A stretch of 64,000 nt of DNA. It comes from Cylicocyclus nassatus. Lineage: Eukaryota > Nematoda > Chromadorea > Rhabditida > Strongylidae. A program made the translations under genes and the position numbers. The notes below the pieces were generated by a model. That model saw only the letters and a list, made by a program, of their open reading frames with translations. It searched no databases and was not told the DNA's origin. Positions 49,888-61,381 of this stretch are shown piece by piece. Within the stretch, counting starts at the first letter, position 1. Each line of letters opens with the position of its first letter. The stretch is taken from NCBI GenBank assembly GCA_958299035.1, contig CATQJL010000223.1, forward strand, positions 50,264,302-50,328,301, in the 5' to 3' direction.

Positions 49888-50140
49888 TAGCTAGGTACAG
49901 ATTTGACTACCATTTCAGAATATTAAATGTTTCATAGGCTGTTTGGAAGACTTGACGGAGTGCTCGCCTGACTTCATAAGAAATAAGAGTTACATACTTC
50001 AGCAAATGTGAATGTACTTGAGCTGAATGTTCATCTCGCATTTACAGATGTAGTCGTCGTTGATTTGCAAATAGTTTTGACACTATTCTCGCAGGCAGAT
50101 ACCATGTTAATTAAAATCTATGAGCACTGTTTTGAATAGA

Positions 50141-50731
50141 AGAGATCTTTTGCTACATATATAAAAAAGGTTGATTGTTTTACAGATTGAAAATCAGGGA
50201 AAGCTCCACAATAAGTGTTCCAAGTTTGGCTGTTTTAGAATCTTGGCATGTTTATGTATAATACTACTTCAGCAACAACCAAGATTTGTAATAATTTTCA
50301 ACTGGTTAACGTTTCGGCGATTTTGGCCTTTGTCGGTCTCTCTACAGTCGAGGTTCAAGTGGGTTTTTTATTTACTTGCCAGTAAATTCAGCATATTTGA
50401 CAAAGACAGAGCAACAATGCGTACTACGTTAGTTGGTACCAATCTCGGAAGGCAGTTCGAGCCGCAATGAAAACTGTTAACAAGGTCATGTTTCCGCTTT
50501 ATATGTGCATTCTGCATCTCCGCGCAAGAATTGTGACACGATACTTTTGATAGCAATCCTCCCATTCGTCTCTGGGTTTTCGCATATATTCGACAAACCT
50601 TCAAAATTTTGGTGCAAAAATATCAGGTTCAAACGACAAGCTCTAGATTTCAATTTGAAATGCAGCATATTGTCATTTGTCATGCGGTGCTCGTCCAAAG
50701 GCGTGTTTGACTTGGATTTCTAGTCCGTCTA
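50141..50731. other. Intergenic, nothing firm
   Basis: Overlapping short frames on both strands (50368-50723) show no recognisable domain. No splice-supported exon was found. Confidence 0.35.
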
Positions 50732-50887
50732 TAGGCAATGCGTGACAAAGGCGCAATGTTTTGACGCGAACGCGGATTAATATCACAGAGCGCATGGCGC
50801 AGGAATTACAACGGTGAGGATGAGAGGCGCCGCGTTCGCGTCCGCTCAATCAAAAGTCCTTCTGCGCATTCGTCATGCAGTAGCCTT
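50732..50887. mobile_element. Small TA-flanked MITE (family of 57363-57533)
   Basis: Starts TAGGCAATGCGTGACAAAGG and ends CGTCATGCAGTAGCCTT with TA on each side. The inner words GACGCGAACGCGG and GCGTTCGCGTC also pair. It shares layout with the 57363-57533 element. Confidence 0.65.
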
Positions 50888-51303
50888 TAGATGCTCTTAC
50901 GGCCAAAGACGGCGTTTCGGCTTCAGCAATGTAAATACCACATGATAGACATGTAATGATATAAATTAAAACCCAAAATCATACATCAAATCACTCCTTT
51001 TGCTGAATGGGCGAATCACGCCATCTGGGGAGTCAAGCACGAATGCCATGCTGGAAGTTTGCCCAAGGAAAAGCTTAACATAACCTATGCAGATTTAGTC
51101 AGTCATAACTAACGTGCTTAACGATATTGCCAAGGGGGCGAAGTTTTTTTGCAATTTGAGCATTTCATTTACAGTGCAACCGCATTTTACACCAAGTGTG
51201 AGGCCTTGGCTTGTCCTCGAAATGGCCTTTTCAGTTAGGATGTACACGATATCAAAAAACATAAAGCGATGATTTCAAATCTGCCTTCCCTATTTGCTAT
51301 ATA
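50888..51303. other. Intergenic, nothing recognised
   Basis: AT-rich, no open frame of interest and no inverted ends seen. Confidence 0.3.
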
Positions 51304-52183
51304 TTAGGTTGTCCCGAAAGTTTTGTCGGTTTTTTCCCTCGCTCACTAAAACCTGCAGAACCTCAATTCAAGAAAGGTCTAGGTATTATTTGATTCAGAT
51401 TTTCATCCTCTTTCTTACAGCTATGTTTGTTCTCTGATCTATCCTGTCTTCGCAATGTTATCGACATGGCTTTTTGAGCAGCTCATCAGTAACGCCAAAT
51501 TTTTCTGAATTTTAAAAAGTTTTCTCCTATTACTTCCAAAAAGCGCTAATAACTGTTATGCAGAGCCATTCTTCGGCTACATTATACTTATTTCAGATTA
51601 CATGAGTCACGTTTATGAAGTCCTAAAATAATTATTTATTTAAGAAAAACCACAGCTTTTTGATTACGTCTACCACGTAAAATTACCAAAAATTCCAAAA
51701 AGCTGATTTTTCAAAGCAAATTGTACTTGGTATTGTTGCATAATTATTGCTTATCAGCAGTCAAGTTTCAATTCGCAAAAATTCCGAAAGCTTTCATGTT
51801 TTTGCTGCAGTTGCGTGTTTCATGACTTTGCCAAACATTGAGACCTTCGAGATAATTTTTTGAAGCTAAAAACAACATTTTAGGAGAATCTATAAACATC
51901 GCCTTGTAGTCCGAGAATTGTTCTATTTGTGCCCTACTTAACCACCTTCGGAACATTGGAATGAAATTTTTAAAAATTAGCCTAACTTTGAGCAGATAAA
52001 AATGACGGGTGAAGAATTGTAACAAATATTAAAAGAAGCATACAGGATCTTGGCTCGTAAAAGTAACCACAAGAATGAGAAGGAAAAGCTGCATCGAATG
52101 CATATTGAAACTCATTCAGGTCTTCATTGTGCGTGATTTTATAGTGGTTTGAAAAAATCGACAAAACTTTCGGGACAACCTAA
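51304..52183. mobile_element. Mariner-type element, 880 bp, no intact transposase
   Basis: Ends TTAGGTTGTCCCGAAAGT and ACTTTCGGGACAACCTAA match across about 30 bp (through TTTGTCGGTTTTTTC), with TA on both sides. The minus-strand frame 51768-52025 might be worn transposase, but I can point to no catalytic motif. Related remnant at 28640-29030. The end sequence is of the kind seen in nematode mariners. Confidence 0.82.
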
Positions 52184-52293
52184 TAGTTATGTTTACTGGA
52201 GCAAAAAAATCAAAAGTGCTGGGATAAAATGTGTACCTAGAATCTTGCTAGCCCACAAACGAAGCAAGCAAGTGTGATAAATTTTTTAACTTA

Positions 52294-52755
52294 CAGGGGA
52301 AGTCACTTAACTTAGGTCGGCCTTTTGAAATGAGACACATATATTTAGAATCAGCTCGGAACGCTGATTCCAAATATGCTGTCCTTAGCTGCGAAGCGTT
52401 TCTCTGAAGCGAGTTATGAGCTTTTTCCCGAGCAAAGCTTGCGTGTTGACCGCCTTACAGATGCCACGATATCATCATCTAGGTAGTGGTTCAAATGCCT
52501 AATACACTCTATCAAGGCTAAGTGGCTCATTTTGATGTTATTTCGATTTTCCATTATTTTTTGGAGCCGATTCCGTCTATAGGCCTTTTTTCCATATTTA
52601 GTTGTATGTCAATAACACATGTTAAAAAGCTCATAACTCGCTTCAGAGAAACGCTTCGCAGCTAAGGACGGCATGTTTGGAATCAGCGTTCCGAGCTGAT
52701 TCTAAACATATGTGTCTCTTTCCAAAAGGCCGACCTAAGTTAAGTGACTTCCCTT
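52294..52755. mobile_element. TTA-flanked element with long inverted arms
   Basis: Ends CAGGGGAAGTCACTTAAC and GTTAAGTGACTTCCCTTG, with TTA outside both (52291-52293 and 52756-52758). The arms run on through AGGTCGGCCTTTTGAAATG, ACACATATATTTAGAATC and AGCTGCGAAGCG for about 150 bp. The TTA duplication suggests a Harbinger-like mover. Decayed relatives are at 7585-8890 and 36905-37380. Confidence 0.78.
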
Positions 52756-53253
52756 GTTAGAGTTTTTGTTGAATAAGGTGCTATGTTAACTACCACTGCT
52801 CCATCGCAACGCTGGAAAAGGTATTACAGCTATTTTTTCCTATCTGCACACTTAATTTTTTGCCCCAATAAATGTTCATAACTCCTCGTTGATAAAGGTT
52901 CCGCAGGGAAGGCAGATTTGAAATCATCGTTTTATTCCCTCCATTATGTATACCCTTTGATTTAACGGGATTGGCGGCTGGAAGGCGACCGCTCGCGCCC
53001 AACCTATCTGCGTCCTCTCTGGTGCCCTCAGATCATTCATTCTAGTCTTCAGTAGGCCTCGAGCACCCCCCCCCCTCCTTCCAGCCGCCATTCCCATCGA
53101 TTCAATGGGCACATCCCATCTAAAAAGACCACTTCGATCAAACATGCTCCACTTATCAGTTTCGACTTTGGTTTACGTATTACATATTCACTAACATACG
53201 CGATAGCTGGCCTCTCCAGAACCAAACCATTTCGACTGGATTGCTCTCTCTAA

Positions 53254-53973
53254 GGGCCGCATGCACTAACATTTCCGCTGGGGAGGGGATCGCAGCTTCA
53301 GAAGAAAGCTTCATATCCTGAAGCTCCGGATATCTGGATTTCACGCTGTCTACCTGTCCGTAAGTACTCCCACCATCCTTCACTATGAACATATTGAGCA
53401 GAAGCGAGAAGCTGTACAAGCCGCATTTCCCAGCTTTAGGATCACCTGATGATCCCTGGGGGACGAACATCTATTCTTCAAAGTCATTTTTCTTTCTCCG
53501 AAGTCAACGAAAACCTTCCAAAGTTATACTGAACATCTAACACAACAGTGCTAAGCATGTTGCTGATGAGAACAAATGAATTTTTGAAAAATCGAATTTT
53601 TCGGTATACCCCAAATTTCGACCTGTGGATCATCGAAAATTTCATGACTTCAAAACATCATTTGTTCTTATCAGCAACATGCTTAGCACTGTTGGGTTAG
53701 ATAATCTGCACAGCTTTGGAAGTTTTTGTTGAGTTCGGAGAAAGAAAAATGACTTTAAAGAAAAGCGCCGGGGATCATTAGGGATCATACAAAAGCTGGA
53801 AAATGCGATTTGTACAGGTTCTCGCTCCTGTTCAACATGTTCATAGTGAAGGATAGTAGGAATACTTACGGATAGGTACTCAACGTGAAATCCAAGTACC
53901 TGGAGTTTTGAAATATGAAGCTTTCTTTTAAGCTGCGATCCCCTCCCCGCAGCCATGTTAGTGCATGCGGCCC
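53254..53973. mobile_element. Harbinger-like MITE with TAA target duplication
   Basis: Ends GGGCCGCATGCACTAACAT and ATGTTAGTGCATGCGGCCC, with TAA outside both (53251-53253 and 53974-53976). The arms continue via GGGGAGGGGATCG, GAAGCTTCATAT and TACCTGTCCGTAAGTA. A diverged member of the 44216-44950 family. Confidence 0.82.
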
Positions 53974-53998
53974 TAAGTTCTCATGTAAGCATCACTCA

Positions 53999-54105
53999 TG
54001 GGCAGAGTTCACGCGATTTCATTGTCGCGATTCATCGCGACAAGACAACTGTAACAAAATCATTGCATGCCGATCTTCTTGCATTTCGCTCGTGATAGTT
54101 TTCCA
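53999..54105. repeat. Fragment of the 55131-55538 MITE family
   Basis: Contains GGGCAGAGTTCACGCGATTT, CGCGACAAGACAACTG, ATTGCATGCCGATC and TTGCATTTC in the same order as the two copies at 55131-55538. The right half is absent. Confidence 0.65.
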
Positions 54106-54848
54106 ACACGACTAACCGTGACTAACTATCACAACCGAAAACAAGAAGCTCGATATGGCCATGAGCTCGTAGCACTTGTCTTCTCATTCTCCATTGAAAC
54201 GATGTGAAAGAGTTCAGAATCATCAGCCAAAACACTCATGATAAGCTATTTTTTTCGTGCCTTTCTTTTCCTTGAGTGGAATAACTCGAATCTTATACAG
54301 CCTGATTGCAGCATGATTCGTTCACCATTCTTCTCTCATATTCACATCTGTGGCACTTATGACATAGGCCGCGATTTTTGTTCTCGCAGCGCTAATTTAT
54401 TTTTTTTTTGACAAATTTTGACAGTCTTATTGAACCAATACTTCGTTAGGAGTACCACCAAACGCTTAAGCAAATAAATGGAACTTCAACTCCTTCGAGT
54501 CTTTACGAAAATTGGCAGGGAGGTAAGTGCTAGCCTTGTGGCTCGGTAGCCACTAGGTCAGCCCGCATCCATGTGGGTTTCACGTGGACTTGCCAAGACA
54601 GGGGCATAAGTCTCGGCGTCCGGCCTCGATAGCTCAAGACCGTTCCCTGGAAGAAAGCCGACCATAGCTTTGCACTGATTGCAGCCCCATGGCCAGCTCC
54701 GTATATCAGTCTGCCGAACCGCCAGCATCTCTCTTTCTCATGAGCAGTACCAGATTGCAATTCAGCAGCATGTATGCAGATGTCGTTCGTGTGACTAGTA
54801 GTACTGTATGCCGACCTCCTGATAAATTCCTTATTCTGATACATGCAA
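54106..54848. other. Intergenic, nothing firm
   Basis: A 104-residue minus-strand frame at 54530-54844 overlaps open frames on the + strand and has no recognisable domain. No repeat ends were found. Confidence 0.3.
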
Positions 54849-55127
54849 GGCAGGCGCTATACTCCTCGAGGAGTATGGCATGGCGACGATCGATATGCAT
54901 CAAATATGTGTAAAACTGACGATTTTTGTCGCCGATATTGGCGATCGCCAGTCGCTACGACGGGCGATCGTCAGTCGCCAGTGTTGGTGACTACACATTG
55001 AATGTGTATCGATTGGACGTGTGGTAACTTGTTAGCGATCGATACGCATAGAAGACACAGTCTCGCCAGTCGTAGCGACTGGCGATCGCGCGTCGCCATG
55101 CTATACTCCTCGAGTATAGCGCCTGCC
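54849..55127. mobile_element. GGCAGGCG-ended palindromic MITE
   Basis: Ends GGCAGGCGCTATACTC and GAGTATAGCGCCTGCC, flanked by CAA on the left and TAA on the right (one-base difference from a TAA duplication). The inside carries further palindromes built on CGCCAGTCGCTACGAC and CGTAGCGACTGGCGATCG. It abuts the next MITE, sharing its TAA. Confidence 0.75.
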
Positions 55128-55130
55128 TAA

Positions 55131-55333
55131 GGCCCCGGGCAGACTTCACGCGATTTGATCGTCGTGACTGAATCGCGACGAGACAACTGTTACAACATCA
55201 TTCCATGCCGATCAACTTGCATTTCGGTTGTGATACTTTTCCAGCCCGAAATTTTTGAATGTGAAATGAAAATGAATGGAAATCTTGGCGATTAGATCGC
55301 GACGATTAAGTCGCGTGAAGTCTGCCCGGGGCC
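55131..55333. mobile_element. TAA-type MITE, copy A of an adjacent pair
   Basis: Ends GGCCCCGGGCAGACTTCAC and GTGAAGTCTGCCCGGGGCC are perfect inverted copies; TAA precedes (55128-55130) and follows (55334-55336). The 203-bp length has no coding content. Confidence 0.88.
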
Positions 55334-55336
55334 TAA

Positions 55337-55538
55337 GGCCCCGGACAGACTTCACGCGATTTGATCGTCGTGACTGAGTCGCGACGAGACAATTGTTACA
55401 ACATCATTCCATGCCGATCAACTTGCATTCGATTGTGATACTTTTCCAGGCCAACATTTTTGAATGTGAAATGAAAATGAATGGAAATCTTGGCGATTAG
55501 ATCGCGACGATTAAGTCGCGTGAAGTCTGACCGGGGCC
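55337..55538. mobile_element. TAA-type MITE, copy B of an adjacent pair
   Basis: Nearly identical to copy A in the same orientation, starting immediately after the shared TAA (55334-55336) and ending before TAA 55539-55541. Differences are a handful of bases (for example GGCCCCGGACAG against GGCCCCGGGCAG). Confidence 0.88.
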
Positions 55539-55541
55539 TAA

Positions 55542-56170
55542 GACGACTAGTTCAAACCGCACAGCTAGCGATATGGCACTAAATATTTTGAGTCAGCTCA
55601 TGTTGACATAGATCATCGAATGAAAAGGGAGTTCTATTCTACTTCTTCTATACACGAGATATTTCAAAGCTGTATTGCAATAGAAGTTATCAGCGTTCGA
55701 TAGACAATTTCCGCCAATGACGATGCACCTTGCAGGTCAGCGTATCATCCTGCCAGCCACATCCAAGGTGTACCATCAGCTAAGCATCACTCGTATTAGG
55801 ATCCATTGTGCTTAGCACTGGAAACCCAAATATTGTCTGACTCACAATTGTAATTGGGATAAGGGAAATTCACAAAATCTCTATGCTGGGCAGACACCGT
55901 CAGACCTTCCGGACATCGCTGCAAGAGTTTTCCATAAGAAACTCAAGTTTTTACAAGGTTAATTTTTAAAGCAACTGTTCAGGTTGAGTCGTCAGGTACG
56001 TTGGGGTGTTAGAGTGGCAGAAAAGAGGTGTCAAGCACTAACGTACGCTTCTTATCATGTCTGGCTCCACAGAACCTAGGAAAGCCAGTGAAGTTGAAGC
56101 GCAGTGAGGCTCATTTACTCGACGCTACTGCAGATCCACGTTTGTTCGACTGATTAGGTTTTGGTCATAA
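55542..56170. other. Intergenic, nothing recognised
   Basis: No exon or repeat end seen up to the Helitron start at 56171. Confidence 0.3.
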
Positions 56171-57303
56171 TCTTATATGTAAATCTGAATGTCTATTTGA
56201 ATGTGTGTCTGTGTGTCTGTACATATGTTTCAAATAATATTATACTCCGCTCCGCAGGAGTATGACACCTGCGGAGCGTGCGAAGGAATTTCAACTTCGA
56301 CAGACTGCTAGAGAGAGGAACAAAGGTAGGCCTACAAGGGAATGGGTGGTCTATCGAGGAAAACTAAGGCACATTTCGGAGCTCCCTAGCCGCTCTTCAC
56401 ATAAACGCGTAAGCCCGCCTGTCAATTCTGCCTCTCTTAACTGTCTTCTTTTGAATTCTAGGAGTCTAGTTAACAAGATCCACTTCTTGCACGCTTTTTT
56501 ATCTTTTTATTCTCGTTTATGTTCTATGTGTTACTGAGACCTGGCTGAGCAGCAAAATCCTTGATGAAATCATCTCTGACCTTCCATATTTTCTTCTCCG
56601 CAGTGATCGAGCAGGTCAAGGGGAGGAGGGTTATGCTGCTTCGTCAAGGAGGAGTTCGCCGTAGAGCGAATAAGTGTCACTACAAATGGTAGCTTTGATC
56701 TTCTCTGTCTCAAGGTCTGGTGCTGTCTGCCACTTACCTTTGCGATTTATTATTCTCTATCGCCCCCCGTCCTCCAACTCTAGTGATGACGTCCACCTAG
56801 AGAGCATTATCCATGATCTTTGTTCTTCTCCTGTTCCAACTATTGTCTTAGGCGATTTCAACATCGATTTATTGACGTCAACCATATGCTCCAATAACTG
56901 CCTTCTTTCTCTGCTCTACGACTGTGATCTAGTCCAAAAAGTGACATTTCCTACCCGATCCAGATCAGCTATTGATTTGATTTTTTCTTCTGACGACATA
57001 GTTCAAAACGTCAAGGCACATCCTCCTTTTGGATCATCTGACCACAATATATTGAGTTTTGAGGCCACTTTCAGCCACCGTATCAGTTACTTCAGATACA
57101 TGACAAAGGGTCAACAGAAGCTTCCTTTTTTGACTGATGTGCGCGGAAATTCTCTCATGCGCAACAAAGATAAGGCTGACGTCTTAGGAAAATTCTGTTC
57201 TGGTTTTATGGAAAATACGCGTAATTCCACAGAAGAAGTTCCTAACCTCTGTGATTCAATTTGTCGCACTAAGACAAGTTGTGCTGGAATTTATATAGAG
57301 TCA

Positions 57304-57917
57304 AGTTGCCCTACGTGCCGCTTGAAGACCGTTTAAAATTTATAAGAACTGCCCCAAACGTATAGGCTGCTGCATGACGAAGGCGCAACATCTTTGGGCG
57401 CGAACGCGGCTTTGTTGGCCGCAGAGCGAATGAGGCGCAGCATTTGCAGCGGTGAAGGTACGCGCGCGTGCGTACCTTCACCGCTGCGATAACAACCAAT
57501 ACTGATACTGCGCCTTCATCATGCAGTAGCCTTTACAAAAATCTGTTCCCCTGCCCGACCAAGTTGCCCTACGTGCCGCTTGAAGGCCGTTTAAAAATAA
57601 TAAGAACTGTCCCAAACGTACAAAAATCTGTTCCTCTGCCCGATCAAATTGCCCTACGTGCCGCTTACCGACCGATAATAACAATTCAAAAGAAAGTTTA
57701 TGCCTATGTTGTGCCGCTTGAAGACCGTATACATAAGAAAAACCAACCTTACGACTCTACGGAAAGAAAACAACGAAATCAAGTATTTACAGCGTATTCT
57801 CAAATTGCCGTACATGCCACTTTTGGAATTTTAATTCTGAGAACTGCCCCAAGCGTACAAAAATCTGTTTCCCTGCCCGATGCAATTGCCCTACGTGCCG
57901 CTTACACACCGACTCCT
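57304..57917 (+). repeat. Degenerate tandem repeat of about 86 bp within the LINE
   Basis: Units start TTGCCCTACGTGCCGCTT and run through AAGAACTG(C/T)CCCAAACGTAC and AAAAATCTGTTCC to TGCCCGA. Two near-complete units, one with an insert, are followed by two or three worn ones. One + frame stays largely open and reads LPYVPLEGRLKIIRT and VQKSVPLPDQIALRAAYRP. This tract lies between endonuclease and reverse transcriptase, where related LINEs have no such array. Confidence 0.7.
57363..57533. mobile_element. TA-flanked hairpin MITE inside the tandem repeat
   Basis: Ends TAGGCTGCTGCATGACG and ATCATGCAGTAGCCTT are imperfect inverted copies, with TA on each side. The uninterrupted next unit (AAACGTACAAAAATC) shows the empty site. 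Inside lies an 18-bp-stem hairpin at 57446-57487 (GCAGCGGTGAAGGTACGC and its complement around a 6-base loop). Confidence 0.82.
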
Positions 57918-60900
57918 AGTTGAAAGCACCAGCGGAACCCATTAACAAGCAAAAGCAAGGCTGTTATTAGATAAACGTTTCCAAAAGTACCAGCGAGACC
58001 AAGTTACTCACGCACTCTCTTGTCTACACGTGGAAGCAAGACGATCCTAAAGTGACTGTTCTTAGTTAGAGCATTTTTACAAGAGTTGGAAACTTAGATG
58101 ATTTTAGCTCAAGTCACGCTGTTACGCAATTTGGCATCATTTCAAAAGCAACTAATAGGAGTACAACATATTTGAAAGACACATTCTGGGATAACAAGCT
58201 CGAAAAAAAGCAGCTACAAATAACCACCCGGACACCCGGACACTGGCGACCCAGTCTCAAAATCATTGCGACTTCATGATTGCCTTTCGAAATACGTGTG
58301 ACTTTTTTACGAAAATACGCTTGGTCACTCGTTTTGAAATTTGGCAGCGTTCCAAAACGCATGCCACTTGGCAGCAATCCAAAGACAAAGATCAGTGTAT
58401 TTCATCATAATTTCTCCGTCTGCTGCCTCCTCGTTTGCCATGTTCCACGGACCAGGGGTGTTAATGGGTAAACAACGATTCCAAAATATATTACGTAGTG
58501 ACCTTCAAAGGTTTACGAAAGCTTGCGTAAGCTTAGAGCCACTACTACAGTTGCTTATGATGGACTTCCACAAATCTTGTACCGAAAGTGCGCTCAGACT
58601 TTAGCGTTTCCCTTATCTTGATATTCAATGCGTCTTTGGCTTTCGGGGAAGTACCCAAAATTTGGAAGGAGGCGCTGGTAACAGCAATTCCTAAGCGCAA
58701 AAATGACAATTCGATTTCAAATTTGCGACCCATCAGTATTACCTCGCCATCCGGAAAAATTCTTGAGCGTTTACTCCAAAAGCACTTATATGAATGGCTA
58801 GATGAGAACAATATTTTCCCATTTGCACAAAATGGCTTCCTTCCAGGAGGTTCTACAACTTCTTTACTCACTGATTCGCTTTTCGACTGGATCAGCGCCC
58901 TGAACCAAGGCAATTCCGTGGATATTATATTTTTTGATTTGTCAAAGGCGTTTGACAGGGTATCATGCTAAGTTACTTTTCAAATTGGAAAGATACGGGG
59001 TTCGTGGACAGCTACTTTCGTGGCTCTCATCTTATCTGGAAGATAGAGTCATGACAGTACGAGTCGGCAGCACCTTTTCGAGTCGATTTCGCTGCGTTAG
59101 TGGTGTGCCTCAGGGTGGCATACTTTCGCCGCTTCTTTTTCTTGCTTACACGGCGGGTTTACCAATATTTTTGAAAATCCATCCAAGTGTTAAAATCCAG
59201 TTGTTTGCAGATGATATTAAAACATATTTCTGCTACGATGACACAGAAAAACCTGATGCCTTTCGTGCGATCTCCGCCTCAATAGAAAAAACGATGCTTT
59301 GGTCTAAATCATGGAGCCTTTCTGTCAACTCTGCCATCAAAAGTGGTGCATTTGGCAACTCTCAATGCTTTACCTATTTTTATGATGGTATCGCCCTTGA
59401 GAACTGCAGTAGCATCAAAATTTGGGCGTTACGGTGGATGAACAATTGAAGTTTTCGTTTCATCTCGATACAATATATAGGAAAGCCCTGTCCGTTCTTT
59501 TTATCATACTAAGAAGTACCTACAGTAAGGACCCAGGTCTCTTGGTAAAATTGTATAAGATGTCTTGCCGCAGTTAGAATATGCGTTCCCCGTTTGGAGC
59601 CCGTTTCTGAAGAAAAATATAAAGAAGATTGAAAAGGTGCAAAAGAACTTCACTAAGATTGTTTATTACCGATGCTATCCTAACCCTGACTATCCTAGCT
59701 CGTTACCACCGTACAAGGAAAGATTATCTGCCTTAAAATTGCATAGTCTGAGATATAGGCGGGTCTGCAATGACCTAATATTCTGTTTTCGGATTTTACG
59801 GCTCGAGACCAGTATTGGATATTTAGGCCCTGTGGAGATCGCGCAGGCGGACTCGGGTTGAGTTACCGAAAGTTAGGAAAGAAATTCTTTTCTATAGCTT
59901 TCAACTCGTTTGTGTGTCGTAGTGCACGGTGGCTCAGCCTCCTGCCAAGAGATATTACCTCTTGTAGCACATCAACTGAATTTCGAAAAAAAACTTTTTT
60001 CGACTGACGTTTTGCAGACTCTGAAAATCACGGATGTATAATTTGAAAAAATTTTTGGCACAATTTTGACAGTTTTTCTTGACTTCACAGGCTCTTTTGC
60101 AAACAGAGTCAGAGTTGAATATATCGTAATCTTGTAAACTAACGCTTGCCTTTATTTGTACGGTTCGGACAGGTTAGCGGCCTCTTCGCTTGGAAAGCCG
60201 TTCGAGGAGGTCAGAAGTTGGCGAGCCTTCTCCCCTGAGGACCCCCCCCCTTCCCGCTCGCCCAGGGTCCATGGCGGATTCGTCCGTCAAGGTTAAGTGG
60301 TCAGCCAGCCCTGGTACGTTCTACCTTCCACTGCGTTCGGACAAGGGACTAGGACTCGGTAGAGGCTTACTCACCTGCAGAAGAAGGATACGACGTGTTG
60401 GTCCAACGAAGGGTATTTTCTACCTGTCTACTAATTTACTTGTAAATATTTTTGAGTTGTTTGTGTTTTTTTGCACTGGTTTGGCGCATTTTATGTGTAT
60501 TCTAAATAAACAAATAAATAGAAACTTTTATTTCTGAACCGATCCGGACCAAACTTGGCACACATGCACTTCGGGGTGGGATGGGTGTCATAGCTGCTTC
60601 CCGTCAGCGATCCATATCGATTTCATCGATTATCATCCATTTTTTGCAATGTTTGAGCTACGGGGTGGGAATTTGTACAGGGGGTAAATAAGCTTGCCGA
60701 TTATGAGTGCAAAATAATTTTTGAAATTATCTATTACATATATGGATTTTATCGATTTTTTGCAAACTTTGACCTACGGGCCTGGGAGTTTCTACAAGGG
60801 AGGGTAAGTGAGCATGCCGATTGCGAATAGAGTATTAGTTTTCAAAATTGTCCACTACTTTTACCGATCTAATGATTTTTTGCAAAGCTGGACTTAAAGG

Positions 60901-61237
60901 GCTGGAAGTTGGCGCAGGTAAGTGAGCATGCTGATTACGAAAACAAAACGGCGACAGGGAACTGGCAAGTAGAAGTGAGCACAGGGAAAGGTTTGTACAG
61001 GAATAGGGATAGTTTAACAGTGTTTTGACAGTGCCGGGAGGAGCCGGGTATGCCAGCTAGTATCTTCGTATGAAGAAGGACAACCAGGATAAAGGACTCA
61101 AGCCAGCAGAAGGGACCTCTTGGACTTTACATGGAGGTCCCGGGAAGAGAACTTGTTTCCCTTCTATGACTCAAGTTTTTCTATTCGATCAATATGAAAC
61201 ATTTTTTGCTAAATTATAGTTTTCGGAACAAAAGAAG

Positions 61238-61381
61238 ATGGATTTCGGCTATTTTGCACCCCACTGCCGGCGCAAGCCCTCATCTTCTACGTTTGTCCGT
61301 AGTTTTGAAAATCTCGTCCTACTTTTTATCATTTTTTTAGTCAGTCTAAGTTTCGTACTGGTTTGCTATTCTCAGCAAAAG
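61238..61381 (+). CDS. Possible first exon of a membrane protein
   Basis: Open from an ATG 19 bases after an AG (AAATTATAG, a possible spliced-leader site) to a GTATGT donor, 48 codons, phase 0. A short basic N-terminus (HCRRKPSSSTF) is followed by a hydrophobic run (LVLLFIIFLVSLSFVLVC), as in a type II membrane anchor. Unlike its surroundings it is moderately GC-rich at the start. No later exon could be assigned before the window ends, and the family is unknown. Confidence 0.33.

Larger units (their letters stand above)
48941..50140. repeat. Tandem duplication downstream of the serpin, second copy split by a MITE
   Basis: The block beginning AATAAATATGC at 48941 recurs at 49298, 357 bp later, with GCAGATGATCGCTACCGC and GCCGAAAGATTACTGG in both. 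Copy 2 is cut at 49390 by a 496-bp element and resumes at 49888 with GGTACAGATTTGACTACC. It then follows copy 1 through TTTCATAGGCTG and TTCATC(C/T)CGCATTTA. There is no coding potential. Confidence 0.75.
56236..60521 (+). pseudogene. CR1/Jockey-type LINE retrotransposon, inactivated
   Basis: Non-LTR element with an apurinic-type endonuclease followed by reverse transcriptase. Endonuclease pieces include LLNSRSLVNK (about 56447), CVTETWL (from 56527, another frame), GDFNID (56851-56868) and SSDHNIL (57031-57051). Reverse transcriptase pieces include NLRPISI, DLSKAFDRV (about 58936-58962), GVPQGGILSPLLF and the catalytic FADD (59204-59215), then a typical C-terminal region (LEYAFPVWSP, SLRYRR). 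Frameshifts near 56520 and 58965, stops, and a repeat-rich insertion at 57304-57917 make it non-functional. The 3' end is an AATAAACAAATAAATAG-like tail, usual for CR1-type elements. It sits in the same orientation as the surrounding Helitron. Confidence 0.85.
56171..61060 (+). mobile_element. Helitron interrupted by a LINE
   Basis: Begins TCTTATATGTAAATCTG directly after an A and ends GAGCCGGGTATGCCAGCTAG directly before a T, the textbook A|TC...CTAG|T Helitron junctions. The left piece runs to about 56235 (TACATATGTTTCAAA). The right piece resumes near 60522 with CCGATCCGGACCAAACTT and CACTTCGGGGTGGG, words also found in the 31407 copy. The intervening 4.3 kb is the LINE. No Rep/helicase is present. 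Confidence 0.75.

Noticed and set aside
60190..60537. 115-residue open frame
   Set aside because: Falls in the 3' untranslated part of the LINE and has no known domain.
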